The notes: a model not told the origin generated them from the letters alone. A stretch of 64,000 nt of DNA from Bacillota bacterium (GCA_021784595.1 JAJYHT010000080.1:1-64000), one strand, 5' to 3'; shown: positions 1 through 8,976, numbered from the stretch's first letter. A program made the numbers and translations.

Positions 1-2
1 AT

Positions 3-257
3 GAGGCCGAGGCGGAAGCCACTCCCGCGCTCGAGCCGGCCACTGAAACCATCACGTATGAACGCAAGAAAAAAGTCCCGGGTCAACGGGACGCGCAACT
101 CGCGCTTCTGCCGGTAGAACGCCGGGTACAGCAAATAAAGGCTAATGTCGCAAATGACACGCAGGGCATGAATGGCGCGTTGAATCAAGCGCAGCAGATG
201 GTCACTACGGCCAAGGGATACGAACAGACCGCAAACCAGGTTGCAACTGCGCACTGA
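3..257 (+). pseudogene. IS66-like transposase fragment, 5' end outside the window
   Basis: An open frame enters from the left edge and stops with TGA at 255-257, giving about 84 residues. Residues 1-40 are Glu/Ala/Pro-rich and then read ETITYERKKKVPGQRDAQLA followed by LLPVER. This matches the region just before the zinc-binding part of IS66-family TnpC transposases. After residue 40 the similarity ends abruptly: the rest (Gln/Ala-rich, ending NQVATAH) does not look like TnpC, so the transposase is truncated and joined to unrelated sequence. The family call rests on the linker region only, so it is moderate. The 191 bases between this stop and the next gene hold nothing I recognise. Confidence 0.5.
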
Positions 258-448
258 CGGGCCTTCGACTGGCATACCAAAGAGATTCGACGCTGCCCTC
301 TGCGTCCACCAAAATTCTCTATCACGCTGTATTTGGTTCGTGAATACCGCTAAATTCTACACATACAATTAGCGCGTGGAGAAGTATGGCGGAATCAGAG
401 CAATGCCTAGCCATAAACCTCATGCTGGATACGACGAGAAATATCTGC

Positions 449-1567
449 TTATAAGTATTCAATCCAAACCCGGTCTCCTTGTGGTTGAAGTTTGGTGCCA
501 TCCCATCGGATGTCTAGGCTATCGCGAATATGGTTCGCTAATCGGTCTTTGACGTGTGAGCCATTACCTAAAGTGTTCGTGTAACGATTGACCGTGCCGC
601 TGAATAGATCGGCTAGTTGAAGACCTTTGAGCTCTCTGGAGTTGAAATGAGAAATTCTTTCGATTCGTGCCACATCTTGAAGGCCCTGTCTACGAATATC
701 GTCAGTGATTGCGTTGTGAATCTTGTCCCGTAGGATTGCATCTTTGAGGGAATCTTCTTCGTCTACAAGGACATTGATATTAGTATATGTAGTAGGCGCA
801 CGCCCGGTACTCCACTCATGTCGCAGTCCGTGCACAATGTAGAGTGTGTATAATTCATGAAAGGTTTCCTGAATTTTACGGTTCAGTTTTTGGGAATCGA
901 TAATGACAGCTTTGAATCCCAAGGATACGAAGTTATCCATGACCCAATCCCAATAAGCCATATAGCTATCGATAGAGCTTGGAGAAACGTCAACAAAATG
1001 AAATTCATGCGGGCCACGATGAGACTCAAGCCACTGGGTCGATGCGCCTTGGAACTTAAACAACTCGTGTCCATCTCCTGACCATACTCCTGCGATAATC
1101 TTGCAACGGTCAGTCTTACCGGATTCATCAGCATACACCGAAATCGATGGAATACCGGGCTGATCTTGCAACATGGCCTCTTTCGTCCAATCTTCTTGCG
1201 CTCTGCGTCCACGTCTAATAACCTCGTCAGCTCGAAATAATCCGTATTCATTCTGAATTTTTGCGCGGGACCGTGCAATGGACGTGAGACGAGTGCCTTG
1301 GTAGAGAGTGTTAGGGTTAAAGTCCTCAAGGACTTCTGGTTCAAAGTGTTCCCAGTACTTCAACTGGAGGGTCACATCAGAATTTCTACTGGCGGGATAC
1401 GTGTTCAGGATAAATGCTACTCCAGTGCGTAGCGTAGAAAAATCCGAGGTGCTCAAAGAGTTTTCGAGATTTTCTGTTTCCGCCTGAAGCCTAAGCTGAC
1501 GTGGTGTCAGGACTTTGGAGCTTGAACTGGAATCGTTGGAATTATTAAATTCTTCGTCACTGGCCAT
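449..1567 (-). CDS. DUF3800 family protein (predicted RNase H-fold nuclease)
   Basis: The 372-residue protein carries the DUF3800 signature: ISVYADESG near residue 143, whose Asp-Glu pair would be part of the acidic active site, and LKGLQLADLFSGTVNRY near residue 317, the usual C-terminal signature. DUF3800 proteins are predicted RNase H-like nucleases of unknown substrate and are common in mobile and defence-rich DNA. The first 140 residues, Ser/Asn-rich at the start, are an extension I do not recognise. ATG at 1567 is preceded on the minus strand by TAGGGGTG at good spacing. Base composition is visibly more AT-rich than in the housekeeping genes to the right, and the gene sits between transposase and recombinase remnants, so it was probably acquired horizontally. 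No partner gene (methylase, helicase, toxin) is adjacent. Confidence 0.75.
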   Translation of the reverse strand: MASDEEFNNSNDSSSSSKVLTPRQLRLQAETENLENSLSTSDFSTLRTGVAFILNTYPASRNSDVTLQLKYWEHFEPEVLEDFNPNTLYQGTRLTSIARSRAKIQNEYGLFRADEVIRRGRRAQEDWTKEAMLQDQPGIPSISVYADESGKTDRCKIIAGVWSGDGHELFKFQGASTQWLESHRGPHEFHFVDVSPSSIDSYMAYWDWVMDNFVSLGFKAVIIDSQKLNRKIQETFHELYTLYIVHGLRHEWSTGRAPTTYTNINVLVDEEDSLKDAILRDKIHNAITDDIRRQGLQDVARIERISHFNSRELKGLQLADLFSGTVNRYTNTLGNGSHVKDRLANHIRDSLDIRWDGTKLQPQGDRVWIEYL

Positions 1568-1635
1568 CTTTTTACACCCCTAGTTGGTTTACATACTCAA
1601 CTTTCTCAGGTAAAAACAGAACCTTTTGCCTTGAG

Positions 1636-1920
1636 CTATGCCGCTTTGCGGGCTTTTTGATCGGGGCTTGACTTCTGGAGGCCGTCGATCCGGTCGCGGA
1701 GTGGATCCGGAAGTTTTTGCAGAAAGGCTTGATAGAGCGCCTCCACTTGGTCGGGTGTCAAATCGAGAGTGTCGTGCAGCGCCGCCTCGAAGGCGGCCTG
1801 ACAACGTTTTCGGACACTTTCCTCCTGAGAAAGTTGAATACATATACCATTCGACGATGTGAGTGAAATTTCCTTTAAATTCAGCAAAATATGGTGGAAT
1901 CTTTGGACACAATACGTCAC
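1636..1920 (-). CDS. Small hypothetical protein, possibly a gene remnant
   Basis: I do not recognise this family. The last 60 residues look like real protein: an amphipathic helical stretch (DLTPDQVEALYQAFLQKL) followed by PDPLRDRIDGLQ and a basic tail. The first 35 residues are low-complexity and AT-rich, so the true start is unclear. The 3' part is clearly more GC-rich than the DUF3800 gene beside it. It may be the C-terminal remnant of a mobile-element gene. No convincing ribosome binding site was found. The bases between it and the recombinase (1921-2129) show nothing else. Confidence 0.3.
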   Translation of the reverse strand: MTYCVQRFHHILLNLKEISLTSSNGICIQLSQEESVRKRCQAAFEAALHDTLDLTPDQVEALYQAFLQKLPDPLRDRIDGLQKSSPDQKARKAA

Positions 1921-2129
1921 ATGTCTGACGTCTGAGCTTGGAATGCTCGCCCCCCGAGAGGGATATCACCGCTGATAACCCCATGACCCAGCCCCCGACT
2001 GCCTCTCACAGTGCACCCCCGTCCGCCACTCTCGTTAATTCTTCGCACAGAGTGGACAACCTCCTCATCTTTCGATCATACTAGGATCATTACATCACCC
2101 TACCGGCACCATAGAAAGGATGACCGCTC

Positions 2130-4057
2130 TTGAGCCGTGCTCAATGGATTCCAGCACCCGAGAACACTGTGGCTCTCTATGCACGCGTCTCGGCGGTGGA
2201 ACAAGTGTCAGGACTGTCGATTGACAAACAAATCGAGGACATGAAGCACTACAGTGAGCGCAAGGGTTGGACGGTGATCGGTGAATACGTGGATGCGGGG
2301 CTATCGGGATCCAACGATGACCGGCCTCAGTTCCAGAAAATGATGGTGGAGGCGTTTTCGAGCAAGTTTGATCGTATCCTCGTGGCCTGGCAGGACCGGT
2401 TTGCACGGAACTCTGCAGAAGAGGCATGGCACCGAGAGAAGTTAGAACCCATCGGAGTGTTCGTCTACAGTGTTCGGGAGGAGTACGACCCCCAGACCCC
2501 GTCTGGCAAGATGCAGATTGGCATCCAGTCCAACGTCAGTCAGTTTTGGTCTACGGTCACGGCTCAAAAGATCAAGGATTCTCTGCGGTATGGGGCAGAA
2601 CAAGGCTATTGGATGGCTTCTCATGCCCCCTATGGTTATAGGATTGAAACTGTGGACGTGATGGATGGGCAGAAACGCCTTCAGTCCCGCAGGAAGCTCG
2701 TCTTCGGAGATCCGGAAGCTGTGGAGACGGTGAAGAAGATTTATGACTGGTACGTGAATCAAGGCATTGGACTCAAAGGGATTGCCACGCGTCTGAATGA
2801 CTTGAAGATGCCTTCTCCCGGAGGCAAGGGACCCTGGAGGGACTCCGCTGTGCGCGTCATACTGCATAACGAGCATTACACTGGCACCATGATTCAGGGC
2901 CGATGGATCGGGGCATTGCAGCGGAAGAAAATGCCTCCGGGGGTCAAATATAGACCGGAGCCCCAACAGTATCGTAAGGAACACTCCCATCCCGCGATCA
3001 TTCCCATAGAGCTCTTTGATCAAGTCAAGGAGCGGGCTCAATCGAGGACTCGGGGGAATGGATTGCCGGCCACACCTCAGCGCGCCTTGTATCTTCTCAG
3101 TGGGAAACTGATTTGTGATGCCTGTGGAGAGCACTGTACGCACCACGGATGTGGAGCGGGCTGATGGATCCAAGCGGGAGTCCCCCCGATATCGGTGCCG
3201 GGGAGTGGGGATGCACAACTGTACGGTGTGCACCCTCTTAGCCTTTGATATTGAACCGGTCCCGATCCGTGCGCTCGGAGACTGGGTAGCGCAGGGAGAG
3301 GATCCGCAACTCGAATCCCAGGTAGCCGAGCATCTCCAGCATGTGGAGTCCGAACAGATTGCCTGGCATCACAAGCGTGAGGCCGTGGCTAAAGAGGAGA
3401 ATAAGCTCCAGAAGCAGTTTGATCTGGTGCTGGACACTGTAGGGGGAGGGCTCCTTGGATTTCATCAAGGAGAAACTCCAAAATCTTGGTCTGCAACTCG
3501 ATGCGCTGAAGGTGCAGATCGATGCGCATGAACGGCAGCAGGCGAGTGGAGTGACCCTATCACAGGTCCAAGAAGCGTTTAAACACTGGCGCGATGCCTG
3601 GCAGTCGTTTTTTAACCGGTATCCTCCGGATGTGCACTCGTTGGTTTGGTTGCGTGCCATTCAAGCGGTGGTGTCGGAAATGCGTGTGGCTCCCGATCAA
3701 AAATCTGCGTCGGTGCTCTTCCAGATTCCGGTCTTGGTGCCGGAGACTATTGCGGAGTGGATAAGGACGTGGGTGGTGGCAGACCGGCCTATGCCTGCGG
3801 TCCAAGATCTTGGAGTCCCCGTCTTTACCGTCATGCTCAAGGACCGTCCGATTGTGCGATCCGAAGTCCGGTCAGAGATTCGAGCACAAGATGGACAGTT
3901 GACGCGACGCCGAGCCCGTTTGGTCTCGGAACCGCAACAGATCCCGACCTCACCGAACAAGGAGCCGGTGCCAGCCTTCCAGCTCCGCAAGCCCCGGGCA
4001 GATCGCGGTCAGGCACGCACGGCCACGAAACCCCCATCAAACCGCGACAAACGATAA
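2130..4057 (+). pseudogene. Large serine recombinase, broken by two frameshifts
   Basis: The gene starts at TTG 2130 behind AGAAAGGA. Its first frame (to 3164) has the resolvase catalytic domain: VALYARVS with the nucleophile Ser, then DKQIEDM, GLSG, and AWQDRFARN. A recombinase domain (NDLKMPSPGGKGPW) and the first half of a zinc ribbon (LICDACGEHC) follow. The ribbon's second half (YRCRG, CTVC) is in another frame, ending at 3531. The coiled-coil and C-terminal part is in a third frame (about 3455-4057). Joined, the pieces give about 640 residues, normal for large serine integrases. Two frameshifts, near 3150 and 3455, are therefore needed, and the enzyme is probably inactive. Sequencing error is a possible alternative. 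Its position next to tRNA-Leu suggests it once integrated an element here. Confidence 0.85.
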
Positions 4058-4226
4058 AGTGTGAGCACTTTCTAGAACGTGTGGGATAGGCTGATCTCAT
4101 GGTGTTGGACAGAGACACCATCGTCAAGAAACGGGATCGAGCCCTGTTTTCTGCACGGTGGGCGGGGAGCCGACACCCACCATCACGCTACGGACGGAAT
4201 CGATAAGTGTGAGTCAATTCTAGCAC
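4052..4226. repeat. Pair of imperfect direct repeats after the recombinase
   Basis: Copies lie at 4052-4078 and 4201-4226. Both share CGATAA, then GTGTGAG, then TTCTAG, then AC, about 21 of 27 positions with one gap. The first copy overlaps the recombinase stop codon. Between them is a 7-bp inverted repeat, ATGGTGT (4099-4105) with ACACCAT (4115-4121). They could be relics of an attachment site or of an element end, but this is not shown. Confidence 0.45.
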
Positions 4227-4231
4227 AATAC

Positions 4232-4273
4232 AAAAAACCCCCAGAAATCACCAGCCTTTTATGGTGTCGGGTT
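4232..4273 (-). terminator. Rho-independent terminator of tRNA-Leu
   Basis: Read on the minus strand, AACCC pairs with GGGTT and an inner CACCA pairs with TGGTG. The hairpin is followed directly by a run of six T. It lies 60 bases beyond the CCA end of tRNA-Leu. Confidence 0.5.
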
Positions 4274-4332
4274 CTTTGCTTTGCACAGGTTATCTAAAAA
4301 TTAAGTTGTGACTATGTGCTCAAATAGGTTTA

Positions 4333-4419
4333 TGGTGCCGAAGGTGGGACTTGAACCCACACGAGCTGTCGCCCACGGCGCCCTGAACACCGCGTGTCTG
4401 CCTATTCCACCACTTCGGC
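4333..4419 (-). tRNA. tRNA-Leu (anticodon CAG)
   Basis: The minus strand folds as an 87-nt class II tRNA with encoded CCA. The acceptor GCCGAAG pairs with CTTCGGC. The D-arm contains TGGTGGAATAGGCAGACAC, typical of tRNA-Leu. The anticodon stem CGGTG/CGCCG carries the loop TTCAGGG, so the anticodon is CAG. A variable arm of about 14 nt and a T-arm with GGTTCAAGTCCC complete it. tRNA genes are common integration sites, and a recombinase relic lies on its 3' side. Confidence 0.95.
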
Positions 4420-4439
4420 AATTCCCACATGCAGGACAT

Positions 4440-4468
4440 AGTTTATCAGGTTTGAGTGTTTGGCGCAA
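4440..4468 (-). promoter_or_regulatory. Weak candidate promoter of tRNA-Leu
   Basis: On the minus strand TTGCGC is followed 17 bases later by TAAACT, about 20 bases before the tRNA 5' end. Matches to the sigma-A consensus are 3/6 and 4/6, so spacing is the main support. Confidence 0.3.
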
Positions 4469-4631
4469 CCTCAGCTGACAAAGTAAACACAGGCAAAAAA
4501 GGTTTTGACTAAGGGCATAGGGCCGTTTTGAGGAAGATTTGGACACCCAAGAGCTCAGTACAATATTTCTAGTATTTCGGGTTAAATTATATCTTAGGCT
4601 AAGTGAAATTTCAGTCAACCAACTAAGACTG

Positions 4632-4640
4632 TGATATAAT
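4632..4640 (+). promoter_or_regulatory. Extended -10 promoter of the ccm operon
   Basis: TGATATAAT is a perfect TATAAT with the TGN extension, 51 bases before the ccmE start. No good -35 is visible, as expected for an extended -10 element. Confidence 0.55.
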
Positions 4641-4691
4641 CCGGCTTGAACGCGATTAGCTCCGAAACGGTGTTTGTGAGTGAGGTGTGCC

Positions 4692-5090
4692 ATGACAAAA
4701 AAGGTGCGGTTGCAAATCGGAACTTTGGTTATCCTAGCAGCCTTAGTCTATATTGTGTTGCAAGGGTCGCATTTTTCTAATTATTTTGTCCCAGTGAATC
4801 AATTTCGCAGCCAGATTAGCCGCTACGACAATCAAGTGGTTAAGGTGCAAGGCACCTTATTGAGTAGTACCGTTAAATATAACGCAGTCAACAGCACCTT
4901 GCGATTTAATTTGGAGGCCAAGGGGCAGACTTTGCCAATATTGTACCAAGGACCTATGCCGGACGAGCAGTTCAAAAACGCCAGCGCCATTGTTGAGGGA
5001 AAAATGGGATCAAATGGCGTGTTTGATGCGCAAAAGTTGATGATTCAATGTCCGGACCACTATTCTGCGGCGACATCAACAAACAGTTAG
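4692..5090 (+). CDS. ccmE: CcmE-type haem chaperone with CxxxY motif
   Basis: CcmE holds haem at the outer membrane face before its transfer to apocytochrome c. The protein has an N-terminal membrane anchor (residues 7-25), an OB-fold segment (YDNQVVKVQGTLL, ILYQGPMPDEQF, AIVEGKM) and then CPDHY near the C-terminus. Classical CcmE binds haem covalently through the His of HxxxY. Here the residue is Cys (CxxxY), the variant known from Desulfovibrio and archaea (System I*). ATG at 4692 is preferred because it follows GTGAGG at proper spacing; an upstream in-frame GTG at 4680 overlaps that site. At 132 residues it is within the family range. It is the first gene of the operon and is followed at once by ccmF. 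Confidence 0.85.
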   Translation: MTKKVRLQIGTLVILAALVYIVLQGSHFSNYFVPVNQFRSQISRYDNQVVKVQGTLLSSTVKYNAVNSTLRFNLEAKGQTLPILYQGPMPDEQFKNASAIVEGKMGSNGVFDAQKLMIQCPDHYSAATSTNS

Positions 5091-5106
5091 AAATGAGGTG
5101 CACCGG

Positions 5107-7140
5107 GTGACGATGCCTTTATTAGGGCGTTATGCGCTACTCTTAGCCGGTTTGTCTGCGCTTTATACTGTGGGCATGGGGTGGTGGGCGAATCACCACC
5201 ATAATCAGCGGTTGCAAGAGACCGTGCGCGGCGCGGCGGTGGCTATTGCGGTTAGTCTAACGGCTGCTGTTTTGGTTTTGGAGTATTTATTAGTCACAGG
5301 GGACTACTCGGTAATTGCGGTGTTTAACCATAGTGACCGTGCTTTGCCTCTTCTTTACAAAATGGGTGCACTGTGGGGGGGAGATTCTGGCTCCGTACTT
5401 TTTTGGGGCTGGATTCTTTCGATTTATATAGCTTTTGTGGCATGGAGGGGCTGGCCGCGTGAGGGCCAAATGACTCCAATGGTGGTCCCGTTGTTGGGGG
5501 CCGTGCTTCTTTTTTATACAGGCATGTCTAATTTCGTGGTGGATCCATTTCGATTGGTGGCAGGCAGCCCAACCAATGGCAACGGCCTCGATCCCTTGTT
5601 GCAGAATTTAGTGATGACTATCCATCCGCCGGTCATGTACACGGGACTGATTGGAATGGCGGTCCCTGCGGCGTACATTTTATCGGCACTATGGACCCGA
5701 GTGCCATCTCGAGAATGGGTGCCGGTCGTCCGTCGATGGATGCTGGTAGCCTGGCTGTTTTTGTCCGTAGCCATAGTGCTGGGTGGAATGTGGGCATATA
5801 TGGAATTGGGATGGGGCGGATATTGGGAGTGGGATCCGGTTGAAAATGCGGCATTATTGCCTTGGTTGCTCGCTACCGCCTTTTTACATTCCATCCAACT
5901 AGAAGAGAAACGTGGAATGTTTCGATGGTGGACAGCATTTTTGGGTGTAGGCAGCTTTTTAATGACCTTAATTGCGACTTACATTACCCGGAGCGGCGTC
6001 TTAAAGAATTCAGTTCATTCATTTACTGGCACTGGTGTAGGCCCGTATTTTGTTGTGCTGTTTTGGTTTTCCTTGGTTGGGAGCGCGGTCGTGTTCATAT
6101 TGCGGCGCGATACCTTGCGTGACCGTATGGCGATGGACAGCACTTTCTCCAAAGAAGGCATCTACTTGCTGTTGAATGCCTTTTTTGCAGCTATTGCGGC
6201 AGTTGTGCTGTTCGGGACATTTTATCCGATTATTTCCAAGGCGTTCTTAGGCACTTCTGTAGTATTAACGGTGCACTTCTTTAACGCAATGACGGCTCCC
6301 ATGTTTCTGGCACTGGTATTGCTTCTCGGTACTGCTCCTGTGGTGGGATGGCGCAGTGCCAAGTGGCAGTCGGTTATAAAGCGCTTATGGAAACCTTGGG
6401 TGTTAGGATTGGCGGTAGGCATTTTTGCATACGTGCATGGATATCACTCGGTTCTTGAGTTTTTTGGGGTTGTAATCGTTGCCTTTTCGCTGGGTTCGAT
6501 GATCCAAGAATTTTATCGTGCAGCTCGTCTCAAGCATATTGCCACGAAGGCTTCCTGGTTGAAATCGTTAGGGAGTGCTGTGATGGGAAACCGCCGCAGA
6601 TACGGGGGTTATCTGGCGCACATCTCCTTTCTAATCATCGTCTTGGGCGTTATTGGGTCTCACACTAACAACCTGACTATCACGCGTGTAATGTCGCCTG
6701 GCCAGACGGTTTCGGTTCGTGGATATCAAATTAGGTATCAAGGCTTGCGGGCAACCACCCACCCCGGGTACCAAATGACCGAGGCCAACATGGTGGTGAA
6801 TCAAAACGGCCATACCTATACGGAGACACCGGGCTTGTCCTTTTACCCGGGCTCGGCGCAACCTGTAGCCACGGTGGCTATTAGGAGTGGGGTGATGCGT
6901 GACCTTTATATGGTGCTTGAAGGCAGCCCGGGACACAACCAAGCGATTGTGGAGATCTTCATCAATCCGATGGTGTCTTGGATCTGGATGGGCATGTACA
7001 TTCTCGCATTTGCTACCCTGATTGCCATTGGAGCCCCGATTGGAGGCGACTCCGCTCCGGCCCGCAGCTGGGAGTTTGGCAATAATGCCGCCGAGACTAG
7101 AAGAAGGCTGGTGACCGCAGAGGGGAGGGACCACGCGTGA
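5107..7140 (+). CDS. ccmF: Cytochrome c haem lyase subunit CcmF
   Basis: CcmF is the multi-spanning membrane protein that attaches haem to the CxxCH motif of apocytochromes. The tryptophan-rich haem-handling motif reads WGGYWEWDPVENAALLPWL near residue 240, preceded by a hydrophobic bundle with conserved histidines (TIHPPVMYTG, HSIQLEEKRG). The C-terminal part has the expected external domain and a last membrane helix. Length of about 677 residues is normal. GTG 5107 is chosen because GAGGTG at 5095-5100 fits it as a ribosome binding site; GTG 5098 lies inside that site and ATG 5113 is also possible. The 3' end overlaps the next start (GTGA), so translation is probably coupled. Confidence 0.93.
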   Translation: MTMPLLGRYALLLAGLSALYTVGMGWWANHHHNQRLQETVRGAAVAIAVSLTAAVLVLEYLLVTGDYSVIAVFNHSDRALPLLYKMGALWGGDSGSVLFWGWILSIYIAFVAWRGWPREGQMTPMVVPLLGAVLLFYTGMSNFVVDPFRLVAGSPTNGNGLDPLLQNLVMTIHPPVMYTGLIGMAVPAAYILSALWTRVPSREWVPVVRRWMLVAWLFLSVAIVLGGMWAYMELGWGGYWEWDPVENAALLPWLLATAFLHSIQLEEKRGMFRWWTAFLGVGSFLMTLIATYITRSGVLKNSVHSFTGTGVGPYFVVLFWFSLVGSAVVFILRRDTLRDRMAMDSTFSKEGIYLLLNAFFAAIAAVVLFGTFYPIISKAFLGTSVVLTVHFFNAMTAPMFLALVLLLGTAPVVGWRSAKWQSVIKRLWKPWVLGLAVGIFAYVHGYHSVLEFFGVVIVAFSLGSMIQEFYRAARLKHIATKASWLKSLGSAVMGNRRRYGGYLAHISFLIIVLGVIGSHTNNLTITRVMSPGQTVSVRGYQIRYQGLRATTHPGYQMTEANMVVNQNGHTYTETPGLSFYPGSAQPVATVAIRSGVMRDLYMVLEGSPGHNQAIVEIFINPMVSWIWMGMYILAFATLIAIGAPIGGDSAPARSWEFGNNAAETRRRLVTAEGRDHA

Positions 7141-7400
7141 TTATATGGTCTCTTGCGGTAATTTTAACGGCTGGAGTACTGGCGATAATCTATCTCCCTT
7201 ATCGTGCGCTAGGCTCGAGTCTGGGGGGACCACTGCCGGACATCGATGGCCAGGATAAACCCCTCAACGTTGAGCATCAAATCAACCATGTTCTGCACTT
7301 GTGGTACTGCCACACTTGTGGCGGCCGGTTGGACAAACTCGACCAAAAGGTCTGTAGCCATTGCGGAGCTAGTCTAGGAGAGGAAGGGGGGCCGATCTGA
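7137..7400 (+). CDS. Membrane-anchored zinc-ribbon protein in the ccm operon
   Basis: This 87-residue protein has one N-terminal membrane helix (residues 2-22) and a C-terminal four-Cys zinc ribbon, YCHTCGGRL and VCSHCGASL. The position of the ribbon relative to the membrane is not certain. It occupies the place where other clusters encode the thiol-redox proteins CcmG or CcmH, but it lacks the CcmH motif LRCxxCQ and any thioredoxin fold. I do not know its function. Its start overlaps the stop of ccmF by four bases and its stop overlaps the next start by one, so it belongs to the ccm translation unit. A structural or haem/metal role in maturation is inference from context only. Confidence 0.75.
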   Translation: MIIWSLAVILTAGVLAIIYLPYRALGSSLGGPLPDIDGQDKPLNVEHQINHVLHLWYCHTCGGRLDKLDQKVCSHCGASLGEEGGPI

Positions 7401-8239
7401 TGCTGAGGCGACTGTTTTCATGGGTGGCCGTGCTAGGAATTATCTTGGCCGCATCCCCGTTCACCTACGCAGCCTCGGTGCCGGGCAAGATTGGGATGGA
7501 AATGGTGGTTTTGCTTCCGTCTCACGGGAAACTAGCGGTATTTGAGCAGGTAGACATGTCCACCCTGACACCCAATCCGGTCATTGGCATTATTCCCCAC
7601 GCTGAAGGTTTGGAAGGTGTCGGCGATGGCATTATTAAAACTTCCGGAAACTATGTGGTCATGAATGGCACCCCCAAACAATTCGCCATTAAATACGATG
7701 TGGGGTGGAACGGGAAATCGGCGAATCTGTTGCTTCCCGCCTATTTGGCCACCAACGCATTAGTCATATTGGCTCCATCAGACCTGTCGTTGCCGGAAGT
7801 CCTTAATCCTTCGTTGGTGCCGGCTGGCAAAGGGAAATTGCCAGGCATACCCAACAGTCCCTTGTTTTACGAATACGCTACATCCAATCTTCAGGCGGGG
7901 CAAGGTTTTCAGGCAGTAATTGAATCCAAAGTTATTGCTCAAAGCAGCAACGCGCTGTTGTTGCCGTCTGGCGGGTCATACCCCGTAGTGGGCTCCATCT
8001 TTCAAGCCTTGTTGGTGATATTGGGATTAGGTGGGATATTCATTGGGATGAATTGGCGCCCACTTAGTCAATATTCGAGACGGCAAGCAATTCGAGATCA
8101 GTTGCTCAGTGAATTGGCAGTTTTGGAGGCTAGTCATCGGCGCGGCGAGGTAGCCGAAAATGCCTATGAGACCATCAGACAGGAACTCTTAGTCAATCTT
8201 TCAACTGTGTGGGATGCCCACGAATCCCGTGTCGGATAA
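7400..8239 (+). CDS. Secreted membrane-anchored protein of the ccm operon
   Basis: I do not recognise this 279-residue protein. It has a signal peptide (MLRRLFSWVAVLGIILAASP then a Tyr-Ala-Ala region), a beta-rich external domain of about 170 residues, one membrane helix around residues 198-218, and a charged helical tail (RDQLLSELAVLEASHRRGE, AYETIRQELL). That tail resembles the short helical linkers seen in CcmI/CcmH-like proteins. No Cys pair or haem motif is present in the external part. It overlaps the gene before it by one base and ccmA by about 26 bases. An apocytochrome-handling role, replacing CcmI/CcmH, is plausible but unproven. Confidence 0.75.
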   Translation: MLRRLFSWVAVLGIILAASPFTYAASVPGKIGMEMVVLLPSHGKLAVFEQVDMSTLTPNPVIGIIPHAEGLEGVGDGIIKTSGNYVVMNGTPKQFAIKYDVGWNGKSANLLLPAYLATNALVILAPSDLSLPEVLNPSLVPAGKGKLPGIPNSPLFYEYATSNLQAGQGFQAVIESKVIAQSSNALLLPSGGSYPVVGSIFQALLVILGLGGIFIGMNWRPLSQYSRRQAIRDQLLSELAVLEASHRRGEVAENAYETIRQELLVNLSTVWDAHESRVG

Positions 8240-8969
8240 TGGGGCATTAAACGATATTGTCGTGCGCGCCTTGCACCTTGAAAAGAAAATAGGGGATAAA
8301 GTTGTTCTGCGAGATGTGTCGCTAGAGGTGGGAGCTTTTGGCTCGCTCGCGATACTGGGGCCCAATGGGGCCGGGAAAACGACTTTGTTGCGTATTTTAT
8401 CAGGCATATGGGGGCCAACCCGCGGGGAGCTCTGGCGTTTTGGAAAAAAAGTCGATCGCGAAGGACGTAGCGACCCGCGGATCGGTTACTTGGGCCACCA
8501 GTCTTTTTTATATCCCAGCCTCAGTGCACTGGACAATCTAATCTTTTATGCACGACTTTGGGGGTTAGAACATCCTTCGCAGCGTGCTGAGGAAGTCCTA
8601 AAGCAAGTCGGCTTAACCTGGTCGCAAACAGACCCAGTGAGAACCTACTCACGGGGCATGTTGCAACGGGCTGCCATTGCCAGAGTGCTGATGCCCCGCC
8701 CCCTATTGCTGCTGCTTGACGAGCCCTATACAGGACTCGACATGGCGGCCCAAGAATTTTTAGACCAGACTTTGCGAAGCTTCCAAGCGTCTGGGGGTGC
8801 ATTAATCTTAATAACCCACAATGTGCAAGAGGCATTAAGAGTTTCTCAGGGAGTGACAATCTTGGTGCGCGGGCGGTTGGTGTGGTGGTCTGATACCAAA
8901 GGCTGGGCGGCTGACCGTTTGGCGCTGGAGTACCAACACTGGCTGCAGGGAGGCGCCCGTCATCCGTAA
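8214..8969 (+). CDS. ccmA: ABC transporter ATPase CcmA
   Basis: CcmA powers the CcmABCD complex that releases holo-CcmE. The Walker A is GPNGAGKTT (near residue 50), the Q-loop follows at YLGHQSFLYP, the ABC signature is degenerate (YSRGMLQRAAIARVL), Walker B is LLLLLDEPYTGLD, and the switch His is in LITHNVQEA. Length of 251 residues is slightly above the usual 200-230. The start is uncertain: ATG 8214 lies inside the end of the upstream gene with no clear ribosome binding site, and GTG 8262 is an alternative. Directly followed by ccmB and ccmC. Confidence 0.88.
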   Translation: MPTNPVSDNGALNDIVVRALHLEKKIGDKVVLRDVSLEVGAFGSLAILGPNGAGKTTLLRILSGIWGPTRGELWRFGKKVDREGRSDPRIGYLGHQSFLYPSLSALDNLIFYARLWGLEHPSQRAEEVLKQVGLTWSQTDPVRTYSRGMLQRAAIARVLMPRPLLLLLDEPYTGLDMAAQEFLDQTLRSFQASGGALILITHNVQEALRVSQGVTILVRGRLVWWSDTKGWAADRLALEYQHWLQGGARHP

Positions 8970-8976
8970 GTACTGG

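Noticed and set aside
1589-1984. Second minus-strand frame over the small hypothetical gene
   Set aside because: Its product is low-complexity and rich in Arg, Ser and Pro, as expected of an out-of-frame reading.
2130-4057. The serine recombinase as the excisionase of the split sigK
   Set aside because: It is broken by frameshifts, lies 57 kb on the wrong side of the sigK half, and is separated from it by housekeeping genes.
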